A DNA stretch of 64,000 nt from Aquila chrysaetos chrysaetos (Eukaryota; Chordata; Aves; Accipitriformes; Accipitridae): positions 16,056,851 through 16,120,850 of the forward strand of contig NC_044030.1 of assembly GCF_900496995.4 (NCBI RefSeq), in the 5' to 3' direction. Shown here one piece after another: positions 1 to 15,100 of the stretch. The notes beneath the pieces were generated by a model. It was given only the letters and a program-made list of their open reading frames with translations, ran no database searches and was not told the DNA's origin. Numbering within the stretch: the first letter of the stretch is position 1; every line of letters begins with the position of its first letter. The translations under genes and the position numbers were made by a program.

Positions 1-181
1 AGCCCAGCCTGTGGCAGGATTCATGCTGTGGGTGATTGTGTGTTTGTGCACTGGAGCCCATCTAGCCATGCTGTGTGTCTGAACAGCCAGGCTGTGCCTA
101 GGAGGACTTTCACCTCTCCAGTGAGGTGGCCTACTGAAATCAGGTTCTATTTGCTTCCCAGTCTCTTTTATTTTGTGACAG

Positions 182-3100
182 AGTTCATGTGGGCAGCGAC
201 AACAATGAAGTGATGAATCCTCTGGGGCTCCGATTTCTCACCTGGCTGCCAGATGACAGCTTCCTGGTGGTTGGTCAGGGTCAGGATGCTGCTCAGTCCA
301 TCCTTCACCATCTGACTGCAGTGCCTCACATGGCTGGAGCTAAAGAAGAGTGCCTAAATTTACGGTACTAGAGATCTGTCAGTTGTGGGTGAAGTCTGAG
401 AGTGCCTCTGGACAGGGCCTAGAAGGAATTAAGTCTCTCAATAGATGTGCAGCCTGCAGTCTGTGAGTTGGGGAATTTGGCTCTCTTTCTGAAGCAGAAT
501 CAAACAGCTCATGAAGCTGCCTACTGGTCAGCACTTGCCTGTAGTCCTAATGCCTACACCCAGCCTGACAAGAGGGTGTATGGTAGCATGCCTGTGTCAG
601 TCCAGGATAGCTCTGTTCCTTTGTCTGAATTCCAGGCCCTTGGGGGGACTGAATTCCTCCATTCTACCTTTTGCCCACCATTATCGAGGTCCAGAAGGGG
701 ACTGGTAGCCCTTGTTACTCCTCTCCTCCTCTTCCTCACCTGCTGGGCTTTGTGGGGTCAGTTGAACTAAAACCACATCACAAAAGGAAGCCACCTGGGT
801 TACAGAAATCTGCTTCCCAAAGGGATCCTGAGAATTGCTTTCTGCAACACTTGCACATCAAAGACAGGCTGATTTGATTATGAACTGTAGATTACAACAA
901 AAGAAGTGTTGGCTCTGCAGAGTGCTGTAACTATGCAGACAGTGACTAGCAGGGCTAGGCAAATGCCTGTTGGCTGGAGTTGATGGTGCTCTGTGGTGCC
1001 AATGTCGGCTGACATAGGTGTGATAAGACTGCAGAAGATCCTTACATGAACAAGGTATCAGTCCATGCTGGAGATGTGCATCCTTCCATCTGGCCACAAG
1101 AAATGCAGGATCTAGGTGTTAAATGTATCTCCTGTGACTGATGTTCTGTGTCTTCTGTGTCTTGCTCCAGGTTGTCCTTGCCTGTAGATGGAGAAGTGAT
1201 CAGCCTGTGCTGCAGTCCAGTGACCAAAACTGTAGCTCTGCAGCTGGCTGATAGACAGATCCTGAAATACCTCTGGGGTAAGTTGGGCCCTGTTTAAGTA
1301 CCTGGTCTGAGGTGTAGGTATTACAGATTTCTGAAAAGGTTTAATGAGGTGATTTGACTTTCAGGGACATAGGTGACTCTTGCTGGTAGTTGGTCCTGCC
1401 TTTCATGCTCTCTCTGCTTCCAGAAATGGGCCAAAATTAGTGATTTGTGTCAGAAAGCAGTTAATGTTGTTGAGAATGATAATTTAGACATTATGATTTG
1501 AAAAAAAGATGACTGGTTTAGTGATTTCAGAGGTGCTGACTGACTGCCATGTCCTTGGCACTTCTCTTGTGTTCCACAGAGGAATAAAGGTGCTGCTGAG
1601 CCCCTAGAAGTTACCACCTTCTTGTCTGCTATGTCTTCGACTTTTATGTCAGCATTCCTCCTCTCTGTCAGATAGTGTAGCTAATTGCCAGCTCTAGTTT
1701 TCTTGAGATACATGTCATGTGGTTGTAACGTCTGAATCTTTGGTTGGCTGGAAAACAGTTTGTTCTTCTTTGCTCTTTAGAGACTTCTACTCCGGTCCTT
1801 GAGCCCTGGCGGACTAGCAATGGCTCTGCTGTTCAGTTCCCCTACCCTTGCGTGGAGACTTCTATCACGAAGATCAGTGGCGAAGTAAGTAAGACTGTGA
1901 GCAGATTAAATTCCCTACTCAGTTGTTCTCTGTGTCAAATGTGCACTGTGATCCCCTGCCCAGGGTCCAATAATACTTCTTAACAGCCCTTCTTCATAAG
2001 GCCGTATGCAGAGCTGAGAGCATACCATTCCTTGTCTTCTAGAGCATTTCAGATGGCCTGCAGTTAACACCCAATATTTCCACTCTATGAATATGATGAA
2101 CAATGTCATTGAAGAGCAAGAAATTTCATATTAAAATTTCTAGCAGTCACTGCCCTGCTCTTTTTGAAAACAGCATTTTGATTTGTTTTATCTGAACTTA
2201 CCGTATTAGCAAATATGGCTGCATTGAGTTACTGTATATCGCCTGCTACTGGTGTTTTGTATTGGTGATGGTTTCTTGATAGTTACAACAGCTTAGGGAA
2301 CAACTAGCTATCTTGCTAGTAGTTTCATGGTTTCTTTCCTTCAGGATGCATCCAGGTGAATGCTCTATGGAGCTGCTTTGCTCTGCTCTGTACTAGTGCT
2401 TTTCCTCTGGTATTTAAAAAACTAAATTATCTGGCATGGTTTCTTCTTCTACTTTGTTACTGTGCAGTTTCTCTTACAGGGTAGACCAAGCTGGGTTTCC
2501 AGCCAGAAGTGTTTTAAGACACTTAAGTAAGCCCTCCTGGTATAGAGGTTGCATGACTTCCTGTCCAGCTTCTCTAAGTAATTCACACGAGGTACTCAGT
2601 ACCTAATTGTAAGGTACTTCAATCCAGTGCTAGTCAGTGTTGTGAAATACTGGAGGTTGTGAAACTTACACTTAGAAGCTTATACTTGTCATCCTTTCTA
2701 TTTACAGGAGATGATCTTGGGTCTCACAGATCGATGCCGGTTTTTTGTTAATGATACTGAGGTACCAAAGTTTTTGCCCTTCATCGCATCCCCTTTTCCT
2801 CTGCCAAAGGCAGCTTTCCTGTTCCGCTCTATACAGCGATAAACTTCATTGTTTTTCTACAGGTCGCTTCCAACATCACCTCATTTGCAACATACAATGA
2901 GTTTTTGTTGGTGACAACCAACTCCCACACCTGTCAGTGCTTCTGCTTGAAGAACATATCAGTGAAAGGTAAATGCCAGCTCTGGCTGCCTGCTGCTCGC
3001 AGCTCATGGCCATTGTCTTGGAACCACAAGATCTCCCCATTTTTCACACCCAAACCTACTGTATTTGGGTCACTCAGAGCAACTGCTTAAGAGACAGAGG

Positions 3101-6100
3101 AAGAGAGCTGCTTTCAGAAATCTGTCAGAGAGCAAGGGGCACAGGGAACTGTCTTATGTATCACATGCTCCTCCCAGGGAGCAGGATTTGTCCTGTAGTT
3201 GTTGTCCCTTCACTGTTTTCAACAGCTTAGCCCTGCATTCTCTCCCTCCCCTCTATGTCCAAAAGGCTCCAACTTACTGGTCCTTTACATCTTTCAGTGC
3301 TCCTCTCATCTGGTCTGTTGAGCTTTGTGATCCTGTTGTATAGAGGACATATCTCTACTTTGTATACAGCAGTGCTTAGCACTAAGAGATCCTCTTCCTG
3401 TCCAGAGCTGTTGAAGATCTCTGGTGTATTGTTGACTCAGTTGGTCCAGTACAACCTTGCAGGGCCACATAGGAAAGCCTGACTGGGGCACTGTGCTGTG
3501 GTGTGCCATGTGTGCTCATAAATATGCTGTCTTCAGCCCTTCAGGCTGGCCTGAGCAGTGCTGCTGCACCCAACAGTGAGACCCTGCGCAAGGTGGAGCG
3601 AGGTTCACGTATCATCACCGTTGTGCCCCAGGACACAAAAGTTGTGCTGCAGGTCAGTGCTCTGCCCATGTCTGCTGAGGTCTGCTGTTGGGGGGCATAG
3701 GGGAGCCATCTCAGTGGGCAGCTAGTTAACCTGCAAACAGTGCATGCAGTGCTACAAAGCTGCTGCCCTGTAGTGCTGCAGCACAGCACCTCACAAATCT
3801 CCAGCTGCCTGGCTGGATGTGGAGGGATTTTGAGCATGCCTGTGGGAGTTAGATTCAGCACAGGCAGCTGGGTATGTACAGAACTGAGATGGGCTATTCA
3901 AATTCTTAATGGCTGAGGTAGTGTAGTGCTACATATTGTGGCCTCTCCCTGTGAATCTCTGACTCGCCTCTTAGTAACTGCTGTATTTGCTAGCAGCCCT
4001 CCATTAGCCTTGACACTAAGTTTGTCTGAAGTGCTGAGCTCGCTCTTCAGAACCAGCAGAGGTTCACAGAATGGAGAAGGATGTCATTTGAAAAGCACCT
4101 CTGGAGTTGTGTAGCCCAACATCCTCCTCAGAGCAGGGCTAACCTGAAAGCGTGTTGAGGTTGATGTGAGTCTTGCCCAGTTGAGTGGAGTTGAGCCTCC
4201 TAAGGACGGAATGTTTCTGAGCTGAGAGAATTTTCAGATATTCTTCCACACTTGTTGAAATTGCATCTCTCTTGAAGTCAATGAACAGGCCCATGCACCT
4301 ACAAGTAGCAGACAGGCCTAGAAAATTGGCCAGTCCTCACTTTGCCTTCAGTATAGGCAGAGTAACTACAGATAAATAATTGTGTGGACCTTGCATTATA
4401 GATGCCAAGAGGAAATTTGGAGACTGTTCACCACCGAGCTCTGGTTCTTGCCCAGATTCGGAAGTGGCTAGACAGGTAAATGGCACTGGTATATTCTGGT
4501 CTTCCCTCCCCCAGTCTGAGCTGTTAGAGGCTGGCTGGCCTGGTTTTGTTGTGCTGAAGGGAGGGAAGCTAAACTCAAAGGAATTGACTTCGTTAGTGGG
4601 AATGAAATTGTTTCTGGGTCTACCAGCCAGAAGTCCAGCTTTCAGCAGTCCCAGGTGCTTCTCACTTCACCACTGAAGGGCGTATATGTGTGCTGAGACT
4701 GTGTGGGTGGGAGAAATCTTCACTGGCTCCATTCTCCAGACATGTCAATCACTCCATGATGAAGCTTGCTGTGTTTCATGTTTTATTTCTTTAATTGATT
4801 TACATTGAAGTTTGCTGAAACAGAAGCTGGTCCATAAGATTAAACTGTAATTCTCTGCTTTAAGAGAGGAAAAAAATAATGCAAGGCCTGTATTGCTTCC
4901 GCAATCTGGTGTGCTGGTCTGTCCCACTGCAGAGGCTGGCAATGAACAGCATTGGCCTTGCACATTTTTTCTGGAAGGCAATCTACACAGCTTATTGCCT
5001 AGGCTGTTCCCTTCCCAGGGGGTCTGTGCTTACCTCTAGTCAGTTGCCTTTTTGTGCAGATACTGCACCTATCCACTATGTAAACTATCCCACCTGACTC
5101 ATTCCTCCAGGCTTATGTTCAGGGAAGCATTTCAATGTATGAGGAAGCTGCGAATCAACCTCAATCTTCTTTACGACCACAATCCCAAGGCAAGTATGCC
5201 CAGTTCTGTTGCATTGTTTTCCATATCCATCTGGCCTAGAATCCATTGACATTGAACAGTGGGCTCAAAAAAGTAGGTGGTGCTGTCAGCTCTGCTTTCA
5301 GCAGAGATGGCTGCTCTGCACTGCTGCATCCTCCTGCAGGCAGATCAGATTTAGCATTTCCTTCATCTTGTGCATTCGGAGAAGGTCTTTGAGTTTGTTC
5401 TTGTACTTAATGTACTTCTTCAGAATAACAGTAATAATATTCATTTCAGGTATTTCTGGAAAACGCAGAAACCTTTATCAGGCAAATAGATTCTGTGAAC
5501 TGTATCAACTTGTTTTTCACAGAACTGAAGTGAGTATAATTCTGCAAATGGAAGTGTGCGTGTAATCAGTGATGGTACATTATTTTGTCAAAATACTGGC
5601 AGCCCTTCAATGTGGGTGCAAGGAGTCAGTCAGAAATCTGGCATGGTTGGTCATAAAGACTTGACTAAGCTCACTAGTTTCAGGGACAGTCAGAGTGTCT
5701 TGTTGGGAATTCCAGCTTGCAGGCAACCATTAGATTTTTCCAGCAAGGGATTAATACATCTGACTGCTTTGACTTGTCTACTGATTTGCTGTACAGGAGT
5801 AAATGTGATCAGAGAAAGTTTTGTTCCCTCATAAAGAGGAGCAAGACAGCACTGCTTTATCTGAAGCCTAAGGCCAAGATACTTGCTTAGATTCCCAAAT
5901 TAGGTCCCCTGACTTCTTTCTCTAACTTTGAATGACAAGAGGCTTTAGGGCATTAGTAGCTTCAGGACTTCTCAAGCTTGCTGAAGTAAATAATTGTTTA
6001 AGAGCTGGAGCTATCATTTAGCCGTTCTGTTTTATTTTCAGTTTTGACCTGACCTTAAATCTTTGTCTAGAAATAAAAGCAAATGGATTAATTTTCAGAA

Positions 6101-9100
6101 TTGCTCTGTGCTCAGCATCTCCCTAGTGAATTTAGTAAAAGACAGCTGTATCTTGAAAATTTTTTGTGCAACTAAAGTAGTTATTCTGACCTGTTTTTTT
6201 CAATGCCTCTCTTGGCTGAGAATCACTTGGGATGGATGAGAGATGTTGGAGAGCTTTCTGGTAGTGTGGCAGGTTGTGTGTCAGTACTGAATGACATATA
6301 AGCTATTTTGTTGAGTAGTTCTTTTCTGCATGCATTTATGTTTCTTAATGTTACTGTCTTTGTGCTGGGCTATTTAATGGATCGTGCTGGTATTCATGGT
6401 ATCTGTTTTTATTTAGAGAAGAAGATTTCACAAAGAGTATGTACCCATCTCTGAATGGTAGCAGTAATGCTCAACCATGCCAGCATCCTGATCAGAAAAA
6501 AGTAAACCTCATATGTGATGTGATGAGAGTTGCCATGGAACACATTGACCCTCAAAAGTGAGCATTTTCTTATTGTAGGTGAAGGAACCACTAGAAGGAT
6601 TCCCAGTAAGTCATTTGCAGAAAGTGAAGCTGTCCTTAATGTCAGTTACTTTGCTTCAGATTGTCTGAGGTGAGCCTGTGCTCCACAGAAGTTATGTAGC
6701 CATACTTTCCATCTGCTGAGGATGCTGTCCTGAAAACCACAGCATCTAATAATTCCACAGATAGCCATACAACTTTTTACAGGATGCTTATAAGGGTTTA
6801 AGAAATACACTCAACTTAGGAACAGGCTGTGTGGCATAGGGGACAGAGAGACATGAGCAAGATTGTCATCTCAGGGAGATATGCTGGTGTTTTGGAGCAG
6901 CTGGCCTTTCAGAAAGATGTTGCTGTTCCATTTGAGACTGAATTACTTCTGTACATCTTCAGCTGCATATTTCTGAATTACTACCTTTTTGGTATCCATC
7001 CTCCTTGGATGAATCGACACCAGACAAAGAAAGGGTGGGAAAATAGGATAATAACAGTGATTAGTGAAGCAGTGTTAAACCATTGGCAGCTTATATGTGA
7101 AACAGTGGACAGAGGAGCAACAGATGGTGGGTTGCTGCTGAACCCTGAAAATTTAGACACTTTTCAATAAACAGTTTCAGAAAACAAAGCATCCCCTTAG
7201 CTGGGAAAGCTATTTTGAAATAGTATGTGTGAAATGTATGAAAGTGGAAATAACCTCCTAGAAAGCTTGCCTTTTATAAAAAAGACCATTTTTGTGCCAA
7301 ATTTGATTTGGAAAACTGTGTCCTGCTGTCTGAGCTTTCAGAGGGACGTGTTCTCTCTCCGTTATGCTGGCTGGGCATGGTAAGGAAGCTCATTCTACTA
7401 AGAACACAACTCTATTCTTGTGACATGTTTGGGGAGACATGCTGAGTCGAAATACCTTTCTCGTATATTCTGTTCTCTTCCCATTTTTCCTGCCTGCCTT
7501 TAAAGAGACTGAAATACCTGAGTTTGGGATTTTTTTACTAAAATGTAAACTAAAACTTGCACAAGCTGTGCTAAAATAGGAATAAGGAGTGTTTCTGCCT
7601 TCTTGCTTTTTCATTTACTGCTTCTGTTTTCTTCAGATACTGCCTATCGATACTGACAGCACACATAAAGAAAAGTCCTCCAGAACTGGAAATTGCCCTC
7701 CAGAAGGTTCATGATCTTCGAGGTCTTGTATCAGGAACTCAAAAGTTTTCAGAACGGGTGGTTTGCAGGATCTTTCATTGTTAGCATGGTTTACCCTGAA
7801 AATTATTTTAAGGTGGCTGTTCATGGAGTCAGCCAGAAACAGAAATGTACTTGAAACTAGCTGTGTGTTAATGGAAAAGCAGCACGTCAGCTAAGATACA
7901 CTGCTATGCATCCCCTCAGGTCATCCTTTTATCTAGGTGTGCCAGTAGATCACCCAGAGTTGGAGCTGTTTTCTCTTTCCAGTCAGAACTCTGGTTCTCC
8001 CAGCATCGAACAGGGGTTCCCGTTCTGGGTCCTGGTATTTCAAACTGGCAAACTTTGCGTTTTTTCTGTGCTGATACTTCTGACTTGTCACTGTTGCACA
8101 CTTAACAAGTTACTGTGCTTGGGCTCATCCTTGAAGTTGCCCAGAAAAGGCAAAGTAACCCCTCCTGCAAGACAGAATGAGCCATTAGTTTGATGATCCC
8201 TCTCTGGTGCCAAGGATGTGCTTGATAAAGCATCCTGCCTTCAGAGTGGAGTTCCACTGCTGATGGTGTAACTGATTTTATGCTTCTTTATCTCATTACA
8301 GAAAGCATTACTCCAGATGTCAAAGCTGTGAGTGCAGAAGAAGCACTGAAGTACCTGCTTTTTCTTGTGGATGTCAATGAATTGTATGATTATTCCTTGG
8401 GGACATATGACTTTGATTTAGTCATCATGGTGGCAGAAAAGTCTCAAAAGGTCTTGGCTTATAGTTCCAGCCAAGGAACTATTTTTCTTCTTTCCCAAAG
8501 GTTCTTTGTAGTCTGCGGATCAGCCCACATGTTTTGTTAGTCATAGCTCTCTATGCAGGCAGCATTCCAGTTGCTTAGATGTCCTGTGTGTGCTTGGGAT
8601 GATGCTGGGAAGGTGGCATGTCTCTGCATCCCTTAATACTTGTTGAGCATAGCTTTGGAAACTTGCTTGTGCTCAAGGTGAAATAGGGTTCTTCTAGAGC
8701 AGCACAGAAAAGTAGCTCTAGGGAAGGGAGGGACTGTGGTCTGAAGTGTTATGACTGCATGCCTTATGTTCCCAATTCTGTACTCTTTTGATTCTTGTTT
8801 ATTTGGTGGTGGCCACGATAATAGTATCTATCTTCCAGCAGGTTTAATTTGAAATCTCTGAATGGAAGTGCCCATCAGGATCTTCAGAGTTTCCTAATGT
8901 TACAGCAGAGCCTGCTGTCCATCTATTAAAACTCCCTATTCATGTTAACAAGTTTTATGACCTTTGGTGTGGGGAAAGTTGATCAGCTTTACAGCTGCAA
9001 ATGTATACATGATGGTAGCTAATGGAAAACAATATTTGATGTGATACATAGCCTTGAATTTTAAATGTCTTCAGCCTTTAGATACTGCTGAAGTCCACAT

Positions 9101-12100
9101 GGGAGCCTGGTAATTTGTTAGTTATTCCTGGCGAAAGTGTATATACAGAAGTGATTCTTTAAGATGGCTTACATTTTTTTAAAAAAAAAAAAAGCCTTTT
9201 TAGCGTATTATCATACAATTTCAAATATGGGGCTGTCTGCTCATGAAAATGGGGGCAAATAAGGATCTTACCAGATTAGCTCAACTGCAGTTTTTCTTAC
9301 TCTTTGCAGGACCCAAAAGAATACTTGCCCTTCTTAAATACCCTCCGGAAAATGGAAACCAATTATCAGCGATATACAATAGACAGATACTTGAAGAGAT
9401 ACACAAAAGCTCTTGGGCATCTCAGCAAATGTGGTAGGTGTCCTGCACATGCAGCATCTCTAAGGAGAAATTCTGCAGCGGAACATTTCCATTTTGGAGA
9501 GACTTTGAGGGGAAATAGCTGAAGAAAGAGAAGGATTGCACAAGGTCATCTTCGCTCCCAGTAGTGCATGGTTAAGCTCTGCTACTTGTTTTTTGTAGTG
9601 TAGCTTGACGCAGGGAGAAAGGGGTGTGACAATGTTCACTACTCTGTGATCATAAAGCATAAGTCTTGTTTTGTTCCTGTTGTAGGTGACTTGTCCCCAG
9701 TTAATATTGCTGCAAAGTGGAGCAAACCTCAAGGAAGTGAACACCTTGATTTTCAGTAGTAGAATAAGTGCTTTTGTGCTCTTCTACCGAAGCACCTGGA
9801 GTTGCTTCTTAATGCAGTGAAGCCAGACTGGCTGGGAGCCATGAGAGCCATGTGCTTTCTCTTTTATTGCTATGAAAAATAAATTATTTCTGCAGGTCCT
9901 GAACACTTCCCTGAATTTCTGAACTTGGTGAAGGATCAGAGTCAGTATTGTGATGCCTTGAAGCTGTACCCCTCTAGCACTCAGGAGTACAAGGTGTGTA
10001 AGCATGTGACACTGCAGTATGCAAGCTTTTTATTCTCTCACAGGTGTGTTTGCACATCCTCAACACCTTGAGTGAGGGCAGGAATGAGACAGCTGCTGCT
10101 TGTGTTCATGTTGTGCAGATAATTTTATGAGTGGAGGACTGCTACTGATAGTGCTGATTTCTTATTTCTCTTCTGTCCCTTTCTTGTAGGATATCAGCAA
10201 TGCGTATGGGGAGTACTTGGTTCAGAAGCAGCTATATGAACAGGCTGCCTTGGTATTTGCTCGTGCTGGCATCTTTGCGAAAGCACTTGATGCTTTCCAG
10301 AACAGTGGCAGCTGGCAGCAAGCTCTGTGCATGGCGTCACAGCTTGGTTACACAAAGGATAAGCTGTCCAGCCTGGCACGGGGCATGACAGGTAGGCCTT
10401 GAGGAGATGGAAGTGTGCAGAGGAAAACTGGCTGCTGTTATTTTTGGTTCATTTTGATTTTTCCTAAAATTTAGTGAAAACCTCAGTCTTCAGCAGCATT
10501 TTTCTTAAAGGCAGAACAAACATCCCATGTTTCCCAAGTGTTTGTGTGATTGCACATCACCTTTGTTTCTCAAAGGAACCAAAAGATGTTGGAGCTGAGC
10601 TGGTAGGCACCCAGGAGTTGCCAAGCTAGCTGTGGTCTTGGCTGCCTCATGCTGACTGCTTCTTGCACATTTTCCTTGCAACTCATTGCTGAACTGCTAT
10701 GGCAAATTGCCTCCTTGGTTAACCTCAGGGAATGGAGATTCTTTGAAGAGTCTGAGATGACTGAGGCCTCTAGACATCATTGACATAATTACTGTGCCTA
10801 GTTGCAGACCTTAAAGGCTATTGGGTAATTCAGAGCTGCATCTTCATGTTTTCTCCTTAAAGCCTGCTAGCAGCTAGGTCCAACGGGTACATGTAAAGCT
10901 ACGTGCTGTCCTACTGCAGGAGAAAAAGGTAGCTGGTCTCAGAATTTGTGCTCACTAGGACATATCAGACTGCATGTGTTGTGGACCTGGCATATATTTC
11001 AGCAAGAGAAATGGAGCATCATCCTGACTTCTGCCTTACTCAGAGGCAGAGTTTGTGAACGGCCCACTTACACAATGGCAATATGGCTCCTGGGAGTGTG
11101 CTCTTCCAGAGCAGTATTTTCTTATTCTGTCACATAATGTAATTTGGATCCTTCATGTCTTGCCTTTAATGCTTTTTCTGGTGCCCCTCTTAAATCACAA
11201 CTGTAGTTCAGCAAAATGAGCAGACAGAAGCTGCCTTGGATGAGATTGCTTTGCTTGGGTAATTTTTTTTTTTTTCTGGTGTTGTATATCACTTGCTCTC
11301 TCACATTGCATCCTAGCATATTAGCCAGTGCCAAAGTTAGTTCTGACTTTTGGGGAACTAGAAGCGCGGAATCCCACAAGCTTGATGGTTGCTGTCCATA
11401 CCACAGAGAGCAGGCAGCAAAGTGCTCCCTGCAGATCACAAGGCTGTGATACACTGAAGCTCTTGAGAGATTTCCTTTTAACATCCTGGCCCCTTCCACT
11501 TAAGAGACTCTTCACTATTTCTGTCTCAGACTGGGGAGAAAATGTTCTCCAGCTGACTTTGAGGGACATACACCAGCAATTTCACAAGCAACTGGCTGAT
11601 GATGTTGCAAGTTAATGAATTCCTGGCATCAGGCAGCCCTTATTTTTTACCAGGCACATTGAGTAAGTGTGTGAGCAGGTAGAATGCACCTCAGTGAGTG
11701 AGTTGTCCTCTACTTTGTAGTTTTCTGGCACAAAATCCAGCTGCTTCTGAAAAGTTAAACTCCACCTTTTCTTGTAGGAAAACTAGTTGAACAGAGAAAG
11801 TATGCAGAGGCAGCCATACTCCTGGAGCAGTACACTCAGGTAACGTAATCACTCTCCTGTCTGTGCCCCAGTAGTAACCCCTGTCAGAGAGATACGCCGT
11901 CTGTGTTTTCTCTGTTCTCCTGGGCCATGTGTGACTCCATGCATGCTGACAGCAATACAGTCTGCGTGGGGAGGGCAGAGCAGGTCCAGGTGATGCATTG
12001 AGCAGTGTGGGGATGAATGCTGTGTCCCTGAGTTTTTCCACTCATGAAGCTGCCTCTGTTTTGGTATGAAAAGCTTTTGTCTCAGAGAGCTGAAGCCTGA

Positions 12101-15100
12101 GGGCCAGAGTAAGGAAGACGGAGTTCCAGAGGGATTTCCCCTCAGCATGGGAGAAGTAGCATCATTTGTTTGGGGTTTTTTTATGTCAGCACTTCAAAGT
12201 ACCTGGCACAGTGGTGTTTTCCTGTCCTGACTGTGATACTGCTGTGGAGAAATGTGCATCTGAATAGGTGCTACCTGAATGTGTATTACTAGCGTCAGTA
12301 GCAGTACATGATTGCTCTTTCCTTCTAGGACTATGAAGAGGCTGTTCTTCTGCTCTTAGAAGGGGCTCTCTGGGAAGAGGCTTTAAGACTGGTAGGACAT
12401 TTCAGAGCACAAGAACCAGAGTGGAAATATTTCTTCAGAGTGCAAGAACAGAGGGATGGGATCTGGGTTAGATCCTTAAATAATACCTTGTTTCCTTTCC
12501 CTGCTCCAGATTCACAAGTATGGTAGACTGGATATCTTGGAGACGAATTTCAAACCTGCTATTCTGGAAGGTGAATCTGTGCAAGAATCTGAGACTTCTC
12601 TGTGCTGTAGAGGCTGAAGGGGGTCTTTACTGGGTCTGTGGGAAGTCACAGCACTCCAGTACTAGAAGCGGTATGAAAGGATGCTTTGATTTGGCCTAAC
12701 TGATGCTGCCCAGTTAGCTGCATTTGGCTCTACTCAATGCAGCTTGAAGCCCTGCAGTGTCATGGGCTCTTTTTAGCTTAGTCAAGCTCCTTTTGAGCTT
12801 TTCCAGACCTCACAGTCACAAACTGCAAAAGGGTCTGTGTCTGCATGTCCATGAACAAGCAGGACAGACCCTGTTCAGAGCACACGTGGCAGCAGAGCTG
12901 TGGACTAAGAAAATGGCTAACTGTCCTGTAAGCTTTTATGAGTAGTTTTTGAAAAATTTTATTTGATGGCTGTATTCTCCCTTCCATCCAGGAAGGATGG
13001 TTGGTTACTATTGGTTGTTTTTCCTTTTCGTACTATGGGCAGTAGGCTTTATGAGTTGAGGGATTTTTTTTTTTTTCTTTAATTCAAATCTAATTAATGT
13101 AAAGGGATTTGGCCACAGAGCTTTCCACTCTTCCTGTGTCAGAAACAGACTCTTGTTCTAGAAACTGCTTGACTGGCAGGTTAATTCACTCTGCATCCAG
13201 GTGCATCTTGTTTGGTGGGCTCCTGTATTACAAGCTTTGAATTTCCTTCCACTTCGGTCCTTTTGTGTGCTTTGTGCCTGACTTCTGAGCTTGTTGAAGG
13301 ACTGTGCTCCTTCAAACTTCTTATGTAAAAAAAAATGCTTTTCTGGTTCTTTTGCACAAATGTTTGTGTTCTGATTTTCTTATTGAGCAGCTCAGAAAAG
13401 TCAGCTGATCTTCCTAGATTCTCAGAAAACAGCATTTCTTCACCATAAGAGTCGCTTGCAAGTGGTCCGAGAGCTGAAGAAGAAGGCTTGTGAGAGCCTG
13501 CAGGGTTGGTATTGAAATACTTATGAATTTCTTCTGCATAAGTAACCGTGATCATCTTTTGCTTTGTGCTTTCCATTTGCCCTGGTGGAGCTGTGCTCTT
13601 TTCTAGCTCCAGTGGTATCTACAACAGTAGAACAGCATTCTTCTCACCCCCTCCTCACCATACTTGGGCTATGATTGTTTGACCTCGCTCATTCTGTAGA
13701 GGTAGCTTTATTTTCAGTGCTCTCTGTGTTACAGCTTTCATGGGATCCAAATGCACCTGAAAGCTCTTCAAAATGACACAGTATTGTCTCCACAGTGCCA
13801 GCTTGGCTGGGTCAGACAGTGTTCAGTATGTCCTTTGTTCTGAGTACCTACTAGGTATATTCACCTGCCAGCTCACACAGGCTCAGGGAAGTTTTCTGAA
13901 AGCAGAATGCTTTGTCCTGGTCCAGATTTGCTACACTGAGATTGTCATCCCTCTGATTGTGCTGCTTAATATCACAATCCCCACCAGGGCAGAGGAGCAG
14001 TGTTCTTCTCACAATTGCTGTTTCTTCTCATGTGCTGGCTTAGTGGCGTTGAGAGCTGTAAGGCTCCGAAACACCAACGGTAGAATGAATCTGCCCAAGC
14101 TGCTTCTCCAACAAGCTACATAGATTACTCTGAGAGAAAGCTTGGAATAACTGTGACCTTCTTCCATACTGTGACAGTTGTTAACATGTTTTGCAGATTA
14201 CGAAATGCAAAATTGCCCAGAATTGGATCTTTTCTCTGAAACCAGCAGTGTTGTGACAGCCAGCGACATGAACAGCAAATATTCACACAGCAGTTCAAGA
14301 ATATCAGTGTAGGTATCTGCCTCCAAATTAGGTAGTGGCTGCCCTGGCATCAGCATTTGGCAGGGCAGCTTGCTCACGCTTGGCATGCTCCTCCTCGCAG
14401 CTGTGCATGCCTTGAAGCTGCTTTAATTGCAGGCATTTCATGGTTATTTTAACTCTTATTGGGAGGGAGAGTGCAGAAAATGCCAGAAGCTACTAGTCCA
14501 ACAGGAACTGAGTGCCCAGCAGAGGAGCTGTGAACACAGACTCTGGGCAGGAGCTGGCTCTGTGGGTATCAGGTGTGTTGCCAGAATAGCTGGCTGTAGG
14601 AGGCTTGACACAGAATGTGGGCAGAGCCCCTCAAACATTAACAGCTTGTGTGCATGGCTTGTGCTCTTTGTCCTAGGTTCTGCACTTGATGGGTGGGGAT
14701 TGCTACTAAATCTCATACCGGTGTCTTCCCACAGCAGGCGTCTGTGCTGCTTTTGAGTGCTCTTAAGAATGTGAGCTGCAGTGTGGGGTGGGGTGTGTTA
14801 GAGGCCAGTGTAGTCTGTGGGACTGCTTCTGAATTCCCTAGCTGAAATGTGGAAAAACACCATTGTTGGGAAAAGTGTGGACTTTTTAGGGCACTTTCTG
14901 TGGCCCAGATGAAAAGAGGAAGATAATGCAACCTTAGTATTCAGCATACCTGTGTCAGAGTGTGCTGATCGTCTTGTGATATTATGCAACTAGTACTGGC
15001 TTATGATTAGAAGTTGTTTTCCTGTCAAAATGGGCAGGAGCTGAGCTGTATTAGTGCACAGTTTTGGAAATAGCAGAAATGAAAATGTGCACAGGCAAGC

